DNA of 64,000 nucleotides from Lonicera japonica (GCA_021464415.1 CM038471.1:32709234-32773233), one strand, 5' to 3'; counted from the first letter of the stretch, positions 1 to 11,008 are shown. Numbers and translations are program-made. Notes: a model not told the origin generated them from the sequence alone.

Positions 1-70
1 GGTTAATTAATTGCCGGTTAATTGGGTTAAAGTCAATTTTGATGCAGCCCCTTTTTCTTATTTGAGGGGA

Positions 71-240
71 GTCGGGGAAGTTATAAGAAATTCGTCTCCC
101 CTCGGGGAAGTTATAAGAAATTCGTTGGGGAAGTTATAAGAGGAAGTTATAAGAAATTTGTCGGGGAAGTTATAAGAAATTCATCAGGTCACTTCGGGGA
201 ATCGGGGAAGTTATAAGAAATTCATCAGTCATCAGGTCAC
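71..240. repeat. Minisatellite built on GGAAGTTATAAGAAATTCGT
   Basis: Six copies of the core GGAAGTTATAAGA sit in about 170 bp with irregular spacing of roughly 20-50 bp. The next 60 bp hold a two-unit repeat of TTTCTTGTAAAAGATTGACG. The same block occurs at the start of the second copy of the region (45871-46040). No gene is seen from 1 to 640. Confidence 0.85.
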
Positions 241-639
241 TTCTTGTAAAAGATTGACGCCTTTCTTGTAAAAGATTGACGCCTTAGAGCTTGGTTTGAA
301 GGAGAAGCTCTTGAGGGTACTAATGTCATTAACGCTCTAGGTATTCTTAGGACTTATATCCAAATTGCTTTGTAATTGTGGTGTGTGATAGCGGCAAGCA
401 AGCAAAGATTTGTTTAGTTTGTGTTTTCTCTTAAAATATATATATACACATGAAAGAAGCTAAACCCTATAAAAAAATGTCAATACAAAATAGGAAAAAT
501 ATAAATTTGAAGACATTTAATATGTAAAATAGCCCATTCAATTCAAAAGAGTAAAGAAGAGGAAACTAAAATATTTAAAACTACAATAAATTATGAATAC
601 ATGGCATCATGATATGAATTTACTATATATTATATATGA

Positions 640-1627
640 CTAGAGTATACCCGTGCCATCCGGCACGGTGAAATAATAGAATAAAAAAGAGTAATGTACT
701 CTAAATATAAATAGACAAACATTATTAGTTTATTTCGACAAATATCAAAGGAAAATGTAAAAATAATCCAACAATGTATGGATTCTTAAATGTTATTCAA
801 TAATTTTTCTTGATTTTTTTCACATAATCTTATAGTCATGATGGATCTTGTTTAACTGATATTAATTAGTAGATTTTAAAAATTAAATTTTTATTAAATT
901 TTGAATTTTGTATTTCAAGTTATAGCATTTTTAGTATAGACAATATTATTAGAGCATCTCCAATGGTAGTGTAAAAATTGATTTGTAAATCACATGTGTC
1001 AACTCACTTTTACAAAAAACTTGAATGCTAAAAAAAAGTGCTCCAATGGTACTTTTGTAAAGTTTGTGTAAATTTTGAAATAACAAATAAGATTCTAACA
1101 CATGTTAAATATCAATTCAAGCAATTTTTTATTAATTTTTTCTTTATTTTTTTACAAATAATCTTGTAATTACAATGGATCTTGATTTATGGGTATTGAT
1201 GAGTAGATTTCAAATATGTAATTTTTATTAATATATATATTTTACATTTAAAGTTATTACTTTTTCAATTTTTATAAAAAAATTGAAGAGAGAGAAAGCT
1301 GATGTGGTATTGTAAAATAGGAGTGTATTTTACACAACTATTTTACACAAATTTCAATTTTAAAAGACTGCTGGAGAGAAAAAAATTTACAAGTTGTGTA
1401 AATTTTACACAAAACAAAAATTTAAAAGACTGTTGGAGATGCTCTTAGTTTCTGAGAGTTTATTGTGTGTATATTATTAGTGTGAGTGTTTTAACTTTGA
1501 TGTGACATCTTGATGTGTATATAAAACTCATCCAAGGGTATATAATTAATGCACACCATAACATGCGTATTTTTAACCATTAGATTATTATATTTTTTAA
1601 GTCAAACTTGATGTTTTATAATATAGA
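640..1627 (-). mobile_element. Non-autonomous Helitron (minus orientation) with nested MITE
   Basis: On the minus strand the element begins TCTATATTATAAAAC and ends CTAG, inserted between A and T (flanks a639 and t1628 on the plus strand). Just inside the 3' end is the expected GC-rich hairpin: stem CCGTGCC/GGCACGG with loop GGAT, followed by GTATACT and CTAG. These are the Helitron hallmarks: 5' TC, 3' hairpin plus CTRR, and no target duplication. There is no Rep/helicase coding, so it is non-autonomous. About half of its length is the nested MITE at 952-1444. Confidence 0.8.
952..1444. mobile_element. Tourist/Harbinger-like MITE nested in the Helitron
   Basis: The ends are inverted copies of GAGCATCTCCAA (left GAGCATCTCCAATGG, right CTGTTGGAGATGCTC). 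They are flanked by TTA on both sides (949-951 and 1445-1447), the 3-bp target duplication of the PIF/Harbinger superfamily. The AT-rich interior contains repeated TGTAAATTTTACACAA-type words and no ORF. Confidence 0.8.
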
Positions 1628-1852
1628 TATGGGATCCTTCATTGTAATGCAAACTTCATTTTGGAGGGCAAAATACAAGCTATGTCCAAATAAGTCAGTA
1701 AAATAGTGGCGTAGCAAAAAAAATATAAAATAAATTAGTCAGTTGGGTCGGCCTAAAAAAGTAGAACCCAATAGCAACTCTAAATACATCCATATTATAC
1801 AAAATACATTTAAGACAATTTTTGAACAGTTATGGGAGAGTTTGGCATGAAA

Positions 1853-1853
1853 A

Positions 1854-1903
<50 letters not shown>
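1853..1903. repeat. (ATT)n microsatellite
   Basis: About 17 uninterrupted ATT units. The second copy at 47654-47699 is a few units shorter. The rest of 1628-2330 holds no recognisable gene; a GC-richer patch near 2090-2240 (GGGGCGGAGCCAG) looks like an undefined repeat and is shared by both copies. Confidence 0.9.
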
Positions 1904-1904
<1 letters not shown>

Positions 1905-2332
1905 TTAATTTTTTGTTATTAACCTTTTTTTTAAAAATTAAATAAATTAAGTGGTTTCAGTTAGACACACTATCACAAATTTATTCAAAATATATATATA
2001 TACACGTAAAGAGAGTTGAATAAATGGTGTAGAAGCATACTCCAAGTATCATATATTTTGTATATCATATTTCTTAAATCTATAACTAGGGGCGGAGCCA
2101 GATTAATTTGTTTTATAAGCACAAGCACGCCAAGCCAAAGCATGAGCACGCCGAGCCAGTGCATGAGCAACTTGACTCCCCTCTTCGGGTCTAAGAGTAC
2201 TTTACTAGATTCCACCGAGGCATAGGAGCTGAATTAGGGCCTGCCAGACCAGACTCTAGTCTAGTCCAAAAAAAAACAATTTACAGTGCAAGTTATATAT
2301 TGAAAAACAAAATTAGCATGATTCAATCCATT

Positions 2333-2734
2333 TTAGCTCACTCTTTTGTGTAATCTTAGGTTCGCCTTTACTAGGGAATCCGCCATCTCACACGCCTCCA
2401 TTATAAGGTTGCCAATACTAGACATATTCGAACCCCCCATTTGCAACGTTGCTATAATATTTTTGGAATTGCCTTCCACTACCACCCGATCAAACCCGAG
2501 CTGCCCCACCAACTGCAAGGCTTCCAAGGCTGCCAGAGCCTCCAGCCCTCCACTGCCACAGCCACCAAACTTGCTACCTACATAACGAATGCCCTGCCTT
2601 AAACACGCCACTGCCACTCCGGACCACAGCGCCCAGCCCAACTGTACCCTTTTGAAAGCAGGCTCCATCAAATTTGAGAAAAACTTAAAATTAATAAAAG
2701 TGGATGGGGCATTAAGTAAATAACAATAAAACAA
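2333..2734 (-). pseudogene. Reverse-transcriptase-like RNase H (RVT_3) fragment
   Basis: The open frame contains ALEALQLVGQLGFDRVVVEG followed by NSKNIIATL and SSIGNLIMEAC. This is the middle of the plant RVT_3/RNase H-like domain found in LINE-derived and stand-alone proteins, where the usual form is EALALxEGLxLAxxLGFxxVxVEGDSxxVI; here the expected acidic D of VEGDS is N. The N-terminal part (from about 2668 down to 2560) is degenerate, and nothing of the C-terminal part follows the stop. I read it as a truncated retroelement or gene relic. The second copy (48128-48455) has an 8-bp deletion that shifts the frame, which argues against function. Confidence 0.6.
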
Positions 2735-3424
2735 GTATATATAAAAAGTGGGTATCTCTTATGTAAAAGGAATCGGTTCAAGCTTTGAATTTAAGGTAAG
2801 CATCACTCGCATATCTATCATTTCAGAGGATGCATATGAAGAAATTATGAGTGATGGTGATCAAGCAAGGAGGATTACGGATTTTCTTGTGGCCATGGCT
2901 AATTGAATTCTTTTATTTTGGCTTATATTATAATGGGTGATATATGTTTCACAATATTAAGAGTTTGATTTTAAGTAGTGTTAGAGTTATATACGTTTTA
3001 CGTCAATGCATCAAATGTACTATCCATTAATTATTCTGATATAAATAATCCATCAAAATTAGTATATACATCCACAAAAGAACATAGACATTATCATTGA
3101 TATTCTTGACACCATAAAAAGGGCAAAACTTTTTGATGGGGAAAAATTTGGGCAGGCCAAATCAAAGGCCCAACTCATATGAAAAGACCCATACGTCAGA
3201 TCTGAAATAATAAACAAGGCCCTTGAGAGTCAAAAAATTAGCTAAGCAATCATCACGAAGAAGGGGATTAGGCCCACAAAGGAAAGAGGCCCAATTCGAC
3301 ATATAACATGAGCTGAGGGCTAAATAAGTCTAAGGAGAAACTTTTCTATTAGAACGTTACACAGATATATCTGATGTTTGACTTCATAAGAAAGAAGTGA
3401 ACTAGAGTTCCTAAAATTCAACTC
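2735..3424. other. No gene recognised
   Basis: A short open stretch at about 2790-2910 (plus) could encode a C-terminal tail ending DQARRITDFLVAMAN and a stop, possibly a last-exon relic of an unidentified gene. The rest is AT-rich without recognisable features. Confidence 0.3.
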
Positions 3425-3928
3425 GGGTAACTATATTTGTAATTACCATATTATAATTCATTTTCATATCCAACTCTTAGGCCTCGTTTGGTTCACGGAT
3501 TTTAGTACTCGGGAAAGGAATGTCGTTCCTTTCCTTTGTTTGGTAAGCACAAATTCCGGAAACACTTTCCCGAGAGAGGGGAAAGTAGGGGGTAAAACCA
3601 TTCCTCCCAAAACACATGGGATTGATTTTCCCATGTGATTACCAAGCATTTATTATACAAATTTTAGACAATAATACTCTTACCTTAATACTTTCCATGG
3701 TTTACCAAACACAAGAAAGGAAATTTGACAGGAAATTTACTTTCCCACCTCCATGGGAAAGATAGGGGAACTAATTTCCTTTCCGTGAACCAAACGAGGC
3801 CTTAGATCAAGGGTTAGCCACCAAAGCCAATAATGTTCGGGTAACAATATTTGTATTAGCATCTTATAATTCATTTCCTTATCCAACTCTTAGATCAAGG
3901 GCTGGCCACCAAAGCCAATAATTTCATC
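3425..3928. repeat. 89-bp tandem duplication, first unit split by a MITE
   Basis: Two direct copies begin GGGTAACTATATTTGTA and GGGTAACAATATTTGTA and both end at CCACCAAAGCCAATAAT. In the second copy of the region (49213-49390) the units are contiguous with a period of 89 bp. Here the first unit is interrupted by the MITE at 3480-3801. Confidence 0.85.
3480..3801. mobile_element. PIF/Harbinger (Tourist-like) MITE, present only in copy A
   Basis: The terminal inverted repeats are GGCCTCGTTTGGTTCACGGA and its complement, flanked by TTA target duplications (3477-3479 and 3802-3804). The corresponding site in the second copy, near 49265, reads CTCTTAGATC with a single TTA. That is a perfect empty site, so the insertion happened after the copies separated, or it is an allelic difference. 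Length is 322 bp and there is no coding capacity. Confidence 0.93.
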
Positions 3929-4513
3929 GTATTCTTCTTCTTGGAGAGTTTGGCACGAAAAATGAAAAATATTGATTGAACTATAAACTCCTCTTCTTCT
4001 TGTAATTTGACTCCACTATTAACCTTTTTATTAAATAAATAAATTAATTAAGTGGTGTCAATTATATAGACCATCACAAATTTATTCAAAATATACGTAA
4101 AGAGAATTGGAATAAATGGTGTGGAAGTATTAGGGGTGCACATAATTATGGGTAAATTGAAAAACCGAAGTAATCTGGTCTTATTAAATTGGTTTGGTTA
4201 GGTTTATAAAATTAATTGGATTGATTTTTTTAAGATCCGATTGGATTGGTTTGGTTCTTGGTTTAGCTTTTGAATTAACCGAACCAATTCGAAACTGATA
4301 TTATATAATATTTATTACTTATATGAGTTATTTACAAAAATCTCTCCTAAAGTTTATCTCTTGTCTCACTTTAATATATGAAGTTCAAAAATACATAAGT
4401 TCATATATGAAGTTTCACCCACGTCTCACTTTTTCTCATTTTTGGATGGACCATCTAAAATGTTGATGGAATTAGTCATGTACAAGACACGTGAACACTA
4501 CACCAAAAATCAT

Positions 4514-5010
4514 CTTAAGAGACTGACTTTTTTTCGTCAGTCGCTTAAGCATTTCTTAAGCGACTAACATTACAGTCCGTCGCTTAAGTATGCTTAAGCG
4601 ACTATACTTAAGTGACTAACGTTAATTAATTGCCTAGGAGCCTCTTAAGCGACAATACTTTAGTGACTACCCTTTGTTAGTCGCCTAAGAGGTCTTATGC
4701 GACTACACTTAAGAGACTGACTTATGTTCGTCGCTTAAGAGATCTTATGCGACTACACTTAAGAGACTGACATATGTTAGTCACTTAAGATCTCTTAAGC
4801 AACTGAAGTTCATATGTTAGTCGCTTAAAAGCTTCCACCGACAGTTTTTAGTCAAAGGCAAAAGGACTTTGACCAGATTTTTTAAGAGACTGAGTTTGCG
4901 CATTATCAGTCGCTTAAGATCTCACTTAGGCGACTGACAATGCATTTATCAGTCACTTAAGATCTCACTTAGGCGACTGACAATGCATTCTCAGTCGCTT
5001 AAGTGTATTT
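4514..5010. repeat. Left subterminal array of CTTAAG-core foldback modules
   Basis: Dense repeats of CTTAAGAGACTGAC and its complement GTCAGTCGCTTAAG alternate in both orientations. CACTA elements carry clustered short subterminal repeats that bind the TNPA-type protein; this array has the same position and density. Individual sites vary at one or two bases (GCGACT, GAGACT, GTGACT). Confidence 0.85.
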
Positions 5011-5787
5011 TCTTTTAGTTAAGTACAAAGCTTTTTCTCATATTGCATTTTGGTTGGAGGAGAAGCTAATTGGGCTATTTTGAAGTGCAAATCATCATTT
5101 TTATCACAAAAGGCTTTGTTCTTGCCTCCTATTTGATCTTTAGGTTAGTATAATCTCTCTTATTGATCTTAATTTATTACTAAATTTTGTATTGATAATA
5201 GCTATGTTGAGTTAATTGGTGTTAAACATGTAGTTTTAGTGTTGGTTTAAATATTTATATATAATATATTATGTATAATACAATATTTATTTATTATTAT
5301 ATATATAAATATTTATTGGAAAAATATATTAATATATAAAATAAAATTATATAATATGGTATAAAATTATTATTATTATTATTATTATATGAATTTGGAT
5401 AAATTATTATTGCATGTATGTTAATTTCATTACACTATTAAAGGATTATCTATTTTTTAAGTGCTTTGATGGTTTAGGTTCAAGACAAATGCTTCAAATA
5501 AGTTTATATCTATTATCATTAGAAATTAAACATAAAATATTCACAATAAGCAAGGAAACACAAATACGTATTTTATATGATACAATACTACACTAATTAG
5601 AGATATGATGAATCTTTGAAAATTAAGGATTTGATACTTAAAATTAAGACTTCTTTAGTGTAGGACGATGAACTGCGTATTCAGAACTTTCATCCACATT
5701 TTCATAATTGGGTAGACAGTCACACTTAATTTACTTATATTTGACACGTGTATATTACCTTTCATTAATGTTCCATATTATTTTACA
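5011..5787. other. CACTA interior, no gene recognised
   Basis: AT-rich sequence with (TTA)n near 5370-5387 and long TA runs near 5255-5365. The stretch ends in an intron-like acceptor, TATTTTACAG, at 5778-5787, just upstream of the DUF4216-like remnant. Confidence 0.5.
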
Positions 5788-6514
5788 GATGTCTTACCTG
5801 CAAAGTATCGGTAATCCGCATTACAAGCAAGAACTACACCTTTTGGCAAGCCGGCCTTAGAGTTACACCATCTATTCACAATGTGACGTAAACGGCATCA
5901 AGTTTGTCACATGGCAGGGAGACTAGAACCGGAAGACTCAGAATAGTGGAGTTGTAGTAGTAGCGGATGACGTCCTATACTATGGGATTCTTAAGGCAGT
6001 TGTTGAGCTAAAGTATGCAGAAGGCATGCCGGTGGTGTGTTTTAAGTGTAAATGGTACAACACTGACCTTGAAAATCCCGATAGCGCAAAGTTAGATCAT
6101 GGTCTTTTTTCAGTGAACACTTCGACCAGTTGGTATGAAGATAGACCATTTATTCTTGCCAAGACGGCAAGACAAGTGTTTTATGTAGATGATCCATTGG
6201 CAGATGCGGATTGGAAAATCGTTAATGTGATGTTACACAGAGGTACGTACAGTGATAGCACACTCGCAAGGAATGAAACCGCCACTCCATAGTTTGAAGT
6301 ATAAGAACCCTATCAAGAGCATCACATGACTGACATTCCTATCTCTGGTTTCACCATCAAACTTGGTGATCTACCGCGAGTGGAAGTTTCCGATGATGAT
6401 GATGACGATGACGACAATGATGACGAGGACGATGCAGAAGGGTTTAACAATGACGTCTTAAGCGATGACGATGAGGATAATGATGATGATGATGATGATG
6501 ATGATGATAATTGA
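5788..6514 (+). pseudogene. CACTA-associated DUF4216-like remnant with acidic tail
   Basis: After the acceptor-like TTTTACAG the reading gives CDVNGIKFVTWQGD, an in-frame stop, then NRKTQNSGVVVVADD, YYGILKAVVELKY and VVCFKCKWYNTD, followed by a stretch ending ARQVFYVDDP and W(K)IV. This order (VNGxKF, TQNSGV, YYGxLxxIxELxY, VxLFKCxW, QVFYVxDP) is the DUF4216 domain found C-terminal to plant CACTA transposases. Stops at about 5922 and 6290 break it. Past the second stop an open segment runs into a tail of more than 30 Asp-rich residues (6392-6514), probably the original C-terminus. The catalytic transposase upstream is missing. Confidence 0.8.
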
Positions 6515-6539
6515 CATGTTCCAATTTGTAATTTCCTTA

Positions 6540-6925
6540 GATCGATTTCACTATTGCTGTGATAAATAAATAAATACTATTCTTCAGTATTTTTATCACT
6601 GTTGTTAGTATTACTATGAAATAAATAAAAAATCTTTTTTAGCACTTTTTTTCATTTTCTATTATTATTATAAATAAATAAATAATCTATTTCAGTATTT
6701 TTTATTCATTTTCTATAATTATTGTTAGTATTATTATTAAATAAATAAATAATCGTTTTCAACATTTTTTTTTCATTTTTTATTATTATTATAGATAAAT
6801 AAATAATCTACTTTAGCATTTTGTTATCATTGTTGTTAGTATTATTATTAAATAAATAAATAATATTTTCAGTTTTTTTTTTTTCATTTTCTATTATTAT
6901 TATTATTAAATAAATAAATTTTTAA
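6540..6925. repeat. AT-rich minisatellite (AAATAAATAAATAAT units)
   Basis: Seven blocks of AAATAAATAAATA alternate with TTTTTCATTTTCTATTATT and GTTGTTAGTATTATTA words. The GTTGTTAGTATT word recurs at roughly 110-120 bp, suggesting a two-part higher-order unit. It sits directly 3' of the acidic-tail remnant and is kept in copy 2. Confidence 0.8.
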
Positions 6926-6944
6926 ATTTTTTTTTATTTTTACT

Positions 6945-7265
6945 CAAGTGACTGACATTGATCAACTTCCGTCGGTTAAGTAATTCTTAAGCGACTGATT
7001 GTATATATATGTCACTTAAGAATTTTTAAAATTAATGTTTTTTAGAATTCTTTATTTTTGCTTAAGTGACTGACATTGATCAACTTTAGTCGCTTAAGTA
7101 ATTATGAAGCGACTGATTATATATATGTCGCTTAAGAATTTTTTTAAAATAATCGTTTTTAGATTTTTTTTTATTTTTACTTAACTGACTAACATTGATC
7201 AATCTCTGTCGCTTAAGTAATTCTTAAGCGACTGATTATATATAAATTTGTTGCTTAAAAAAAAT
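6945..7265. repeat. Internal block of CACTA subterminal-type repeats
   Basis: Three diverged units of about 110 bp each contain CTTAAGTGACTGACATTGATCAACTT, or a close variant, then a TAGTCGCTTAAGTAATT-like half and a GCGACTGATTATATATA half. These are the same binding-site-like words as at the two ends, but about 2.4 kb from the left end and 7.6 kb from the right one. The block may be the end of an older element fused into this one. Confidence 0.75.
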
Positions 7266-7289
7266 TTAGCCAATTATTTAGCGGGATTA

Positions 7290-7700
7290 TTTCCCTCGCG
7301 CGCTCTACCAAAATTTCACAACCTCCATCGAATGTAAAATTTCAACTCTCAGTCTCTCCCCTCAAAACACTCACATCTCAAAATATCACTCTCACTCTCG
7401 TCTTTCACACACACCTCTTACCCACTCGATCCTCTCCTCTAGACACGCACGACCTCCGATCCTCTACCACCACCACCACCACCGGCACCATCTCAAAACC
7501 CTCACTCTCGTCTCTCACTCTTACATATTCTCTACCCAAGAATCAAGTTAGGGCTTACTCGTTTTGTTGCTTTTTCTCTCCTCTCTCACAGTCGCACGGT
7601 ATCACAGCACCACTGCTCCACGCCGCCGATCCACCACCACCACCGGCCGTGCCTCTCAAGCCCTGATCGATCATGCTTCAGCAAAATCTTCAAATCAGCA
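7290..7700 (+). other. Possible captured gene promoter / 5' UTR
   Basis: Base composition changes sharply here to a C-rich, CT-rich stretch (CTCTCACTCTCGTCTCTCAC, CACCACCACCACC, GCCGCCGATCC) with the look of a plant 5' untranslated leader. The first ATG (about 7673) opens only a short frame. No homology is recognisable. Its position inside the CACTA next to a captured exon suggests host-gene sequence. Confidence 0.35.
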
Positions 7701-7987
7701 TTTTTGCAAGCTTTTGGCTAGCACTTGATCAATTCTTCGAAGGCCATTGCATCATATGCTTATAAACACATAGAAACACAACAAAAGTACACCTAGCGGG
7801 ACGATATTAGGTACAAAACTCGATAAGACACTAATCTTGAAATAAGCGGATAATTAAGCAGAATTAATGCAACAAACGCGTCAAGCGACTCCTGAAAAGA
7901 GCTTATACATGACAATATTATGCGTTTATCAAGCCCTAACATAGTAACGAGTAAGCCCTAAAACTTCAATTAATTTATTGATTTTCT

Positions 7988-8100
7988 GTAGGTATTATAC
8001 GTGATTTGGTAGGTATTATATGCGAGTAAGCCCCAAATTTATGTAGGTATCATACACGAGTAAGCCCCAAATTTATGTAGGTATTATACATGATTTAATC
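7988..8100. repeat. About 35-bp tandem repeat, three units
   Basis: Three units contain GTAGGTATTATAC or GTAGGTATCATAC; two also have CGAGTAAGCCCCAAATTTAT. The same three units occur in copy 2 near 53520-53635. Confidence 0.7.
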
Positions 8101-8461
8101 TAAAAGTGTTACTGATTCTTAACTCACCTCAAAGACAAGAGCCTCTAATACAGGTGATTTTTTTAGGAATTCCTTTACCACTTTCCTTTTCAAGTCTTTT
8201 TGGTAGAGATTAAAATTGGTATTATATAACCATTCAGACTGTAGTATTCACATTAAGAGGTGGAGAGTTCTGAATGATTCAAAAGCATCAGGCATATTAA
8301 GAAGTTACTTTTGATTTTTTAACTGAAACAAATAGCTTTTAACTCTTTCGAAATCTGAACTTTGGCCATACAACTTCAGAAGGTCAAAATACACAGACCC
8401 TAACACATTTAAGTACGCGTTAGAATTGTGTATGATTTTTATTTAACAAGCTTGTTTACAG

Positions 8462-8662
8462 GGTGAACAAAAATTGAAGGATTTTGATATTGAATGCGAA
8501 GCAAAAGGGGTTGATAAGGTAGTGAAGATAAATTTTAAGGCGATTGTTAAGGATAAAAGTTTAGAGATTCGTTTTCATTATGCTGGAAAATTAAAGGAAC
8601 AACGGCAGTCCTGATGAGAGGTATATATGTTCCTCTTATATCTGCTATATCTGTTAAATCTG
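8462..8662 (+). pseudogene. Captured exon of an LRR receptor-like kinase (malectin domain)
   Basis: The exon reads KDFDIECEAKGVDKVV, then SLEIRFHYAGK, then after a frameshift GTTAVLMRGIYVPLISAISV. This matches the end of the malectin domain of LRR-VIII-type receptor kinases, whose usual form is KDFNIxxEAGGVGKxV...LEIRxYWAGKGTTGIPxRGxYGPLISAISV. The exon is bounded by TTTACAG at 8455-8461 and GTAAGT at 8663-8668, i.e. an intact acceptor and donor. A roughly 5-bp insertion after AGK breaks the frame. No kinase, LRR or membrane exon was found nearby. I infer a host-gene fragment transduplicated by the CACTA. Confidence 0.75.
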
Positions 8663-10946
8663 GTAAGTAATACTTTTTGTAATATTAGCCTACCCACTGA
8701 TAATTATAATACACATTTTGATTTGAATAAAGAGACAAAGTGGGCAAAAAAAAGGATTTTTCCCCTTTTCTTACCCAAGATCAGTTCTTCATTCTTTTTG
8801 ATATATATATATATATATATATATATTTAAAGTTTTATATACATTGAGTGATTTGTTCATATGTACTTATGTAGGTGTACATTTATACTTTTAATTGGTA
8901 GTGTTATACTTAAAATTATACTTCACGTACCATGTCCCATTCCCATATCAAAGCAACACCATTAAGGGTACACTGTCCTAGATCTCTCTCCAATTTTTCC
9001 TCTTTGTTTGTTTTTGGTTATTATTTGTGTTATTGAACCTGCTCCATAAACTCCAGCGTTTCAAAATTGAGAAACCAGGTTATATGCAATATAAATAAAG
9101 AGAAACATACATCGGATTCGATATCTTGTTGTTTTACTAATTGAGTTCTATTCAACTCGTCGAAAATAATCTTGTGGTAGGAACTTCATATTTTAGTCTT
9201 ACATATGAACAGAACTGCATTCAATAAAAATCTGTTGAATTAGTTCTTCTGGTGTGTAGATTTCACGCATCCTGATTATGGCGAACACTTCCTAGATATT
9301 TATTGCAATAAGAGAAGTGGTAGTAACTTAATTTACATTAGGATATGCTAAATAATCCATATGAAAAAAATGCTAATACATCTTAATAAAGAATTAGCAA
9401 CCGCCATCTTCAACTCCCCTCCTAGTTTTACCTGACATAAATGGATGCAATTTGAATTTCTCAGCAGACCAAAAATAGTTCAGAAACAGAAATGTATGCA
9501 GGTTGAATTCAAATTAAACTAAGATTAGTTCATAACCGATTCCTCTAAAGAGTATTAAGCACATACAGAACTAGCCAACATCTTTGAATTTCAGAAGAGC
9601 AACAAGAAACCTCATCAACGTGTTCGTTTTTACATAGGCCATCTAAGAAAAACATCTGCCAATTTGGTCTAGTATTTTGTACTGCTCCATGTAGAAATCT
9701 ATTAGTGGCCTTCACAGGTACAATGTCAAATGTTTCAGTCCCAAGAAGAAATTATGACCAGAACAAGGCAAAATCAAAAGATTAAACTGTCAATTATGGT
9801 CGTACAGAAGAATAATTAGAGAACAACAACAAACAAAAGCTTTTTGTGAAATTATTAACAAGTGTTCATTTACATAAGCAAACATTTTTTGTCTACATAA
9901 GCTTTTTGTGAAATTATTAACAAGCTATTTATTTATTTGTATATTTATTAAAAATATACAAATAAATAAATATTTTTTGTCTTGTGTTTTTTCAATGAGC
10001 AAAAATAGATTTGTTATAGAAATAGCCATTAGCTGTAGCTTTGTGTGGTCTCGTCAATTAAATATTTTTCATCTTGTGGTTTTTTAAGCATACTTACTAA
10101 AGATGATTTTGATTAACATGTGTCTACTAATTAATTATATATGTTTCAAATCTCTAATTAATTATATATACATGAGAAGTAATGTGGGTAGTAGACTGTA
10201 ATAAAATAAAATATTATCAATTTTCATAAATATGAAAGCACAAGAATATATAATGCTTTTTGTCTCTCTTTCTTTAACAATAATATGTTTGATCCGTTAT
10301 TAGTAATAAGAACCCACTCTATGAATAAACTTAATTATCACAAAAATAACCAACTTACAAGCACAAATATGTGTCACTCAAAACCCACAAAAATTGAAGC
10401 CTAATTCATCTATAATATTCTCTGTGTAGGACACCTCCAAGTTCACCAAGGCTCATACGCGTGAAGATAGGAGACTCCGTGTAGGACACCTCCAAGTTCG
10501 GGTACAAGTATGAATAAGTCGATTACTGTGATATATTGCATTCTTTAGCTTGTACATTTTCAGAATTTTATTAGTTACTACTTTGTTAATTGTGTAAGAT
10601 ACACAGTTAACGTTAATTGTGTATCTCATACAATACCAATCAAACCAAAAGAAGTCTTCGCCTACTAACATACTTTTCCCTCCATCTCTGATTAAGATTC
10701 CTATTTCGGTTTTTGTACTCCTTATGAAAACTTCAATTTCAACATAATCTTATGATCAAAAGTACAATTTCAAGGCTATCTGATAGCCAGAAATCAATGC
10801 ACACTAATTTTTCTTAAACTAAGATTTCCCCTTTAACTTTTTTCACCTATGAGGGAAAACTTTAATTTCAACAGTCAATGGCATATAATAGAACTTATTT
10901 ATAGTGAGATATGTATATATATAAAAGCAGGCAAACTAGTTATCTC
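8663..10946. other. CACTA interior without recognisable genes
   Basis: It contains (TA)n at about 8801-8826, a direct repeat of AGCTTTTTGTGAAATTATTA (near 9837 and 9899), the 47-nt perfect hairpin at 9926-9972, and a duplicated GTGTAGGACACCTCCAAGTTC (near 10423 and 10480). Open frames here are short and have no family resemblance. Confidence 0.5.
9926..9972. repeat. Perfect 21-bp inverted repeat (hairpin)
   Basis: The arms are TATTTATTTATTTGTATATTT and its exact complement, separated by ATTAA. All bases are A/T except one G and one C, so it may be simple AT cruciform DNA. It is preserved without change in the second copy at 55454-55500. Confidence 0.85.

Positions 10947-11008
<62 letters not shown>
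10947..11008. repeat. (ATA)n microsatellite
   Basis: About 20 uninterrupted ATA units. The second copy at 56478-56549 is about three units longer. An apparent poly-Ile open frame across it is an artefact. Confidence 0.9.

Noticed and set aside
2016..2225. Overlapping short frames on both strands (69 and 76 residues), identical in both copies
   Set aside because: Conserved only because the block is recently duplicated; no start context, codon pattern or family resemblance.
3464..3649. 61-residue minus-strand frame
   Set aside because: Lies across the Harbinger-like MITE and is absent from the copy without it.
4514..5010. CRISPR-like regular repeats
   Set aside because: Repeats alternate in orientation, spacers are short and themselves repeated, and the context is a plant CACTA end.
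8627..8830. 67-residue plus-strand frame ending in a Tyr/Ile run
   Set aside because: It covers the end of the captured exon in another frame and then a (TA)n repeat.
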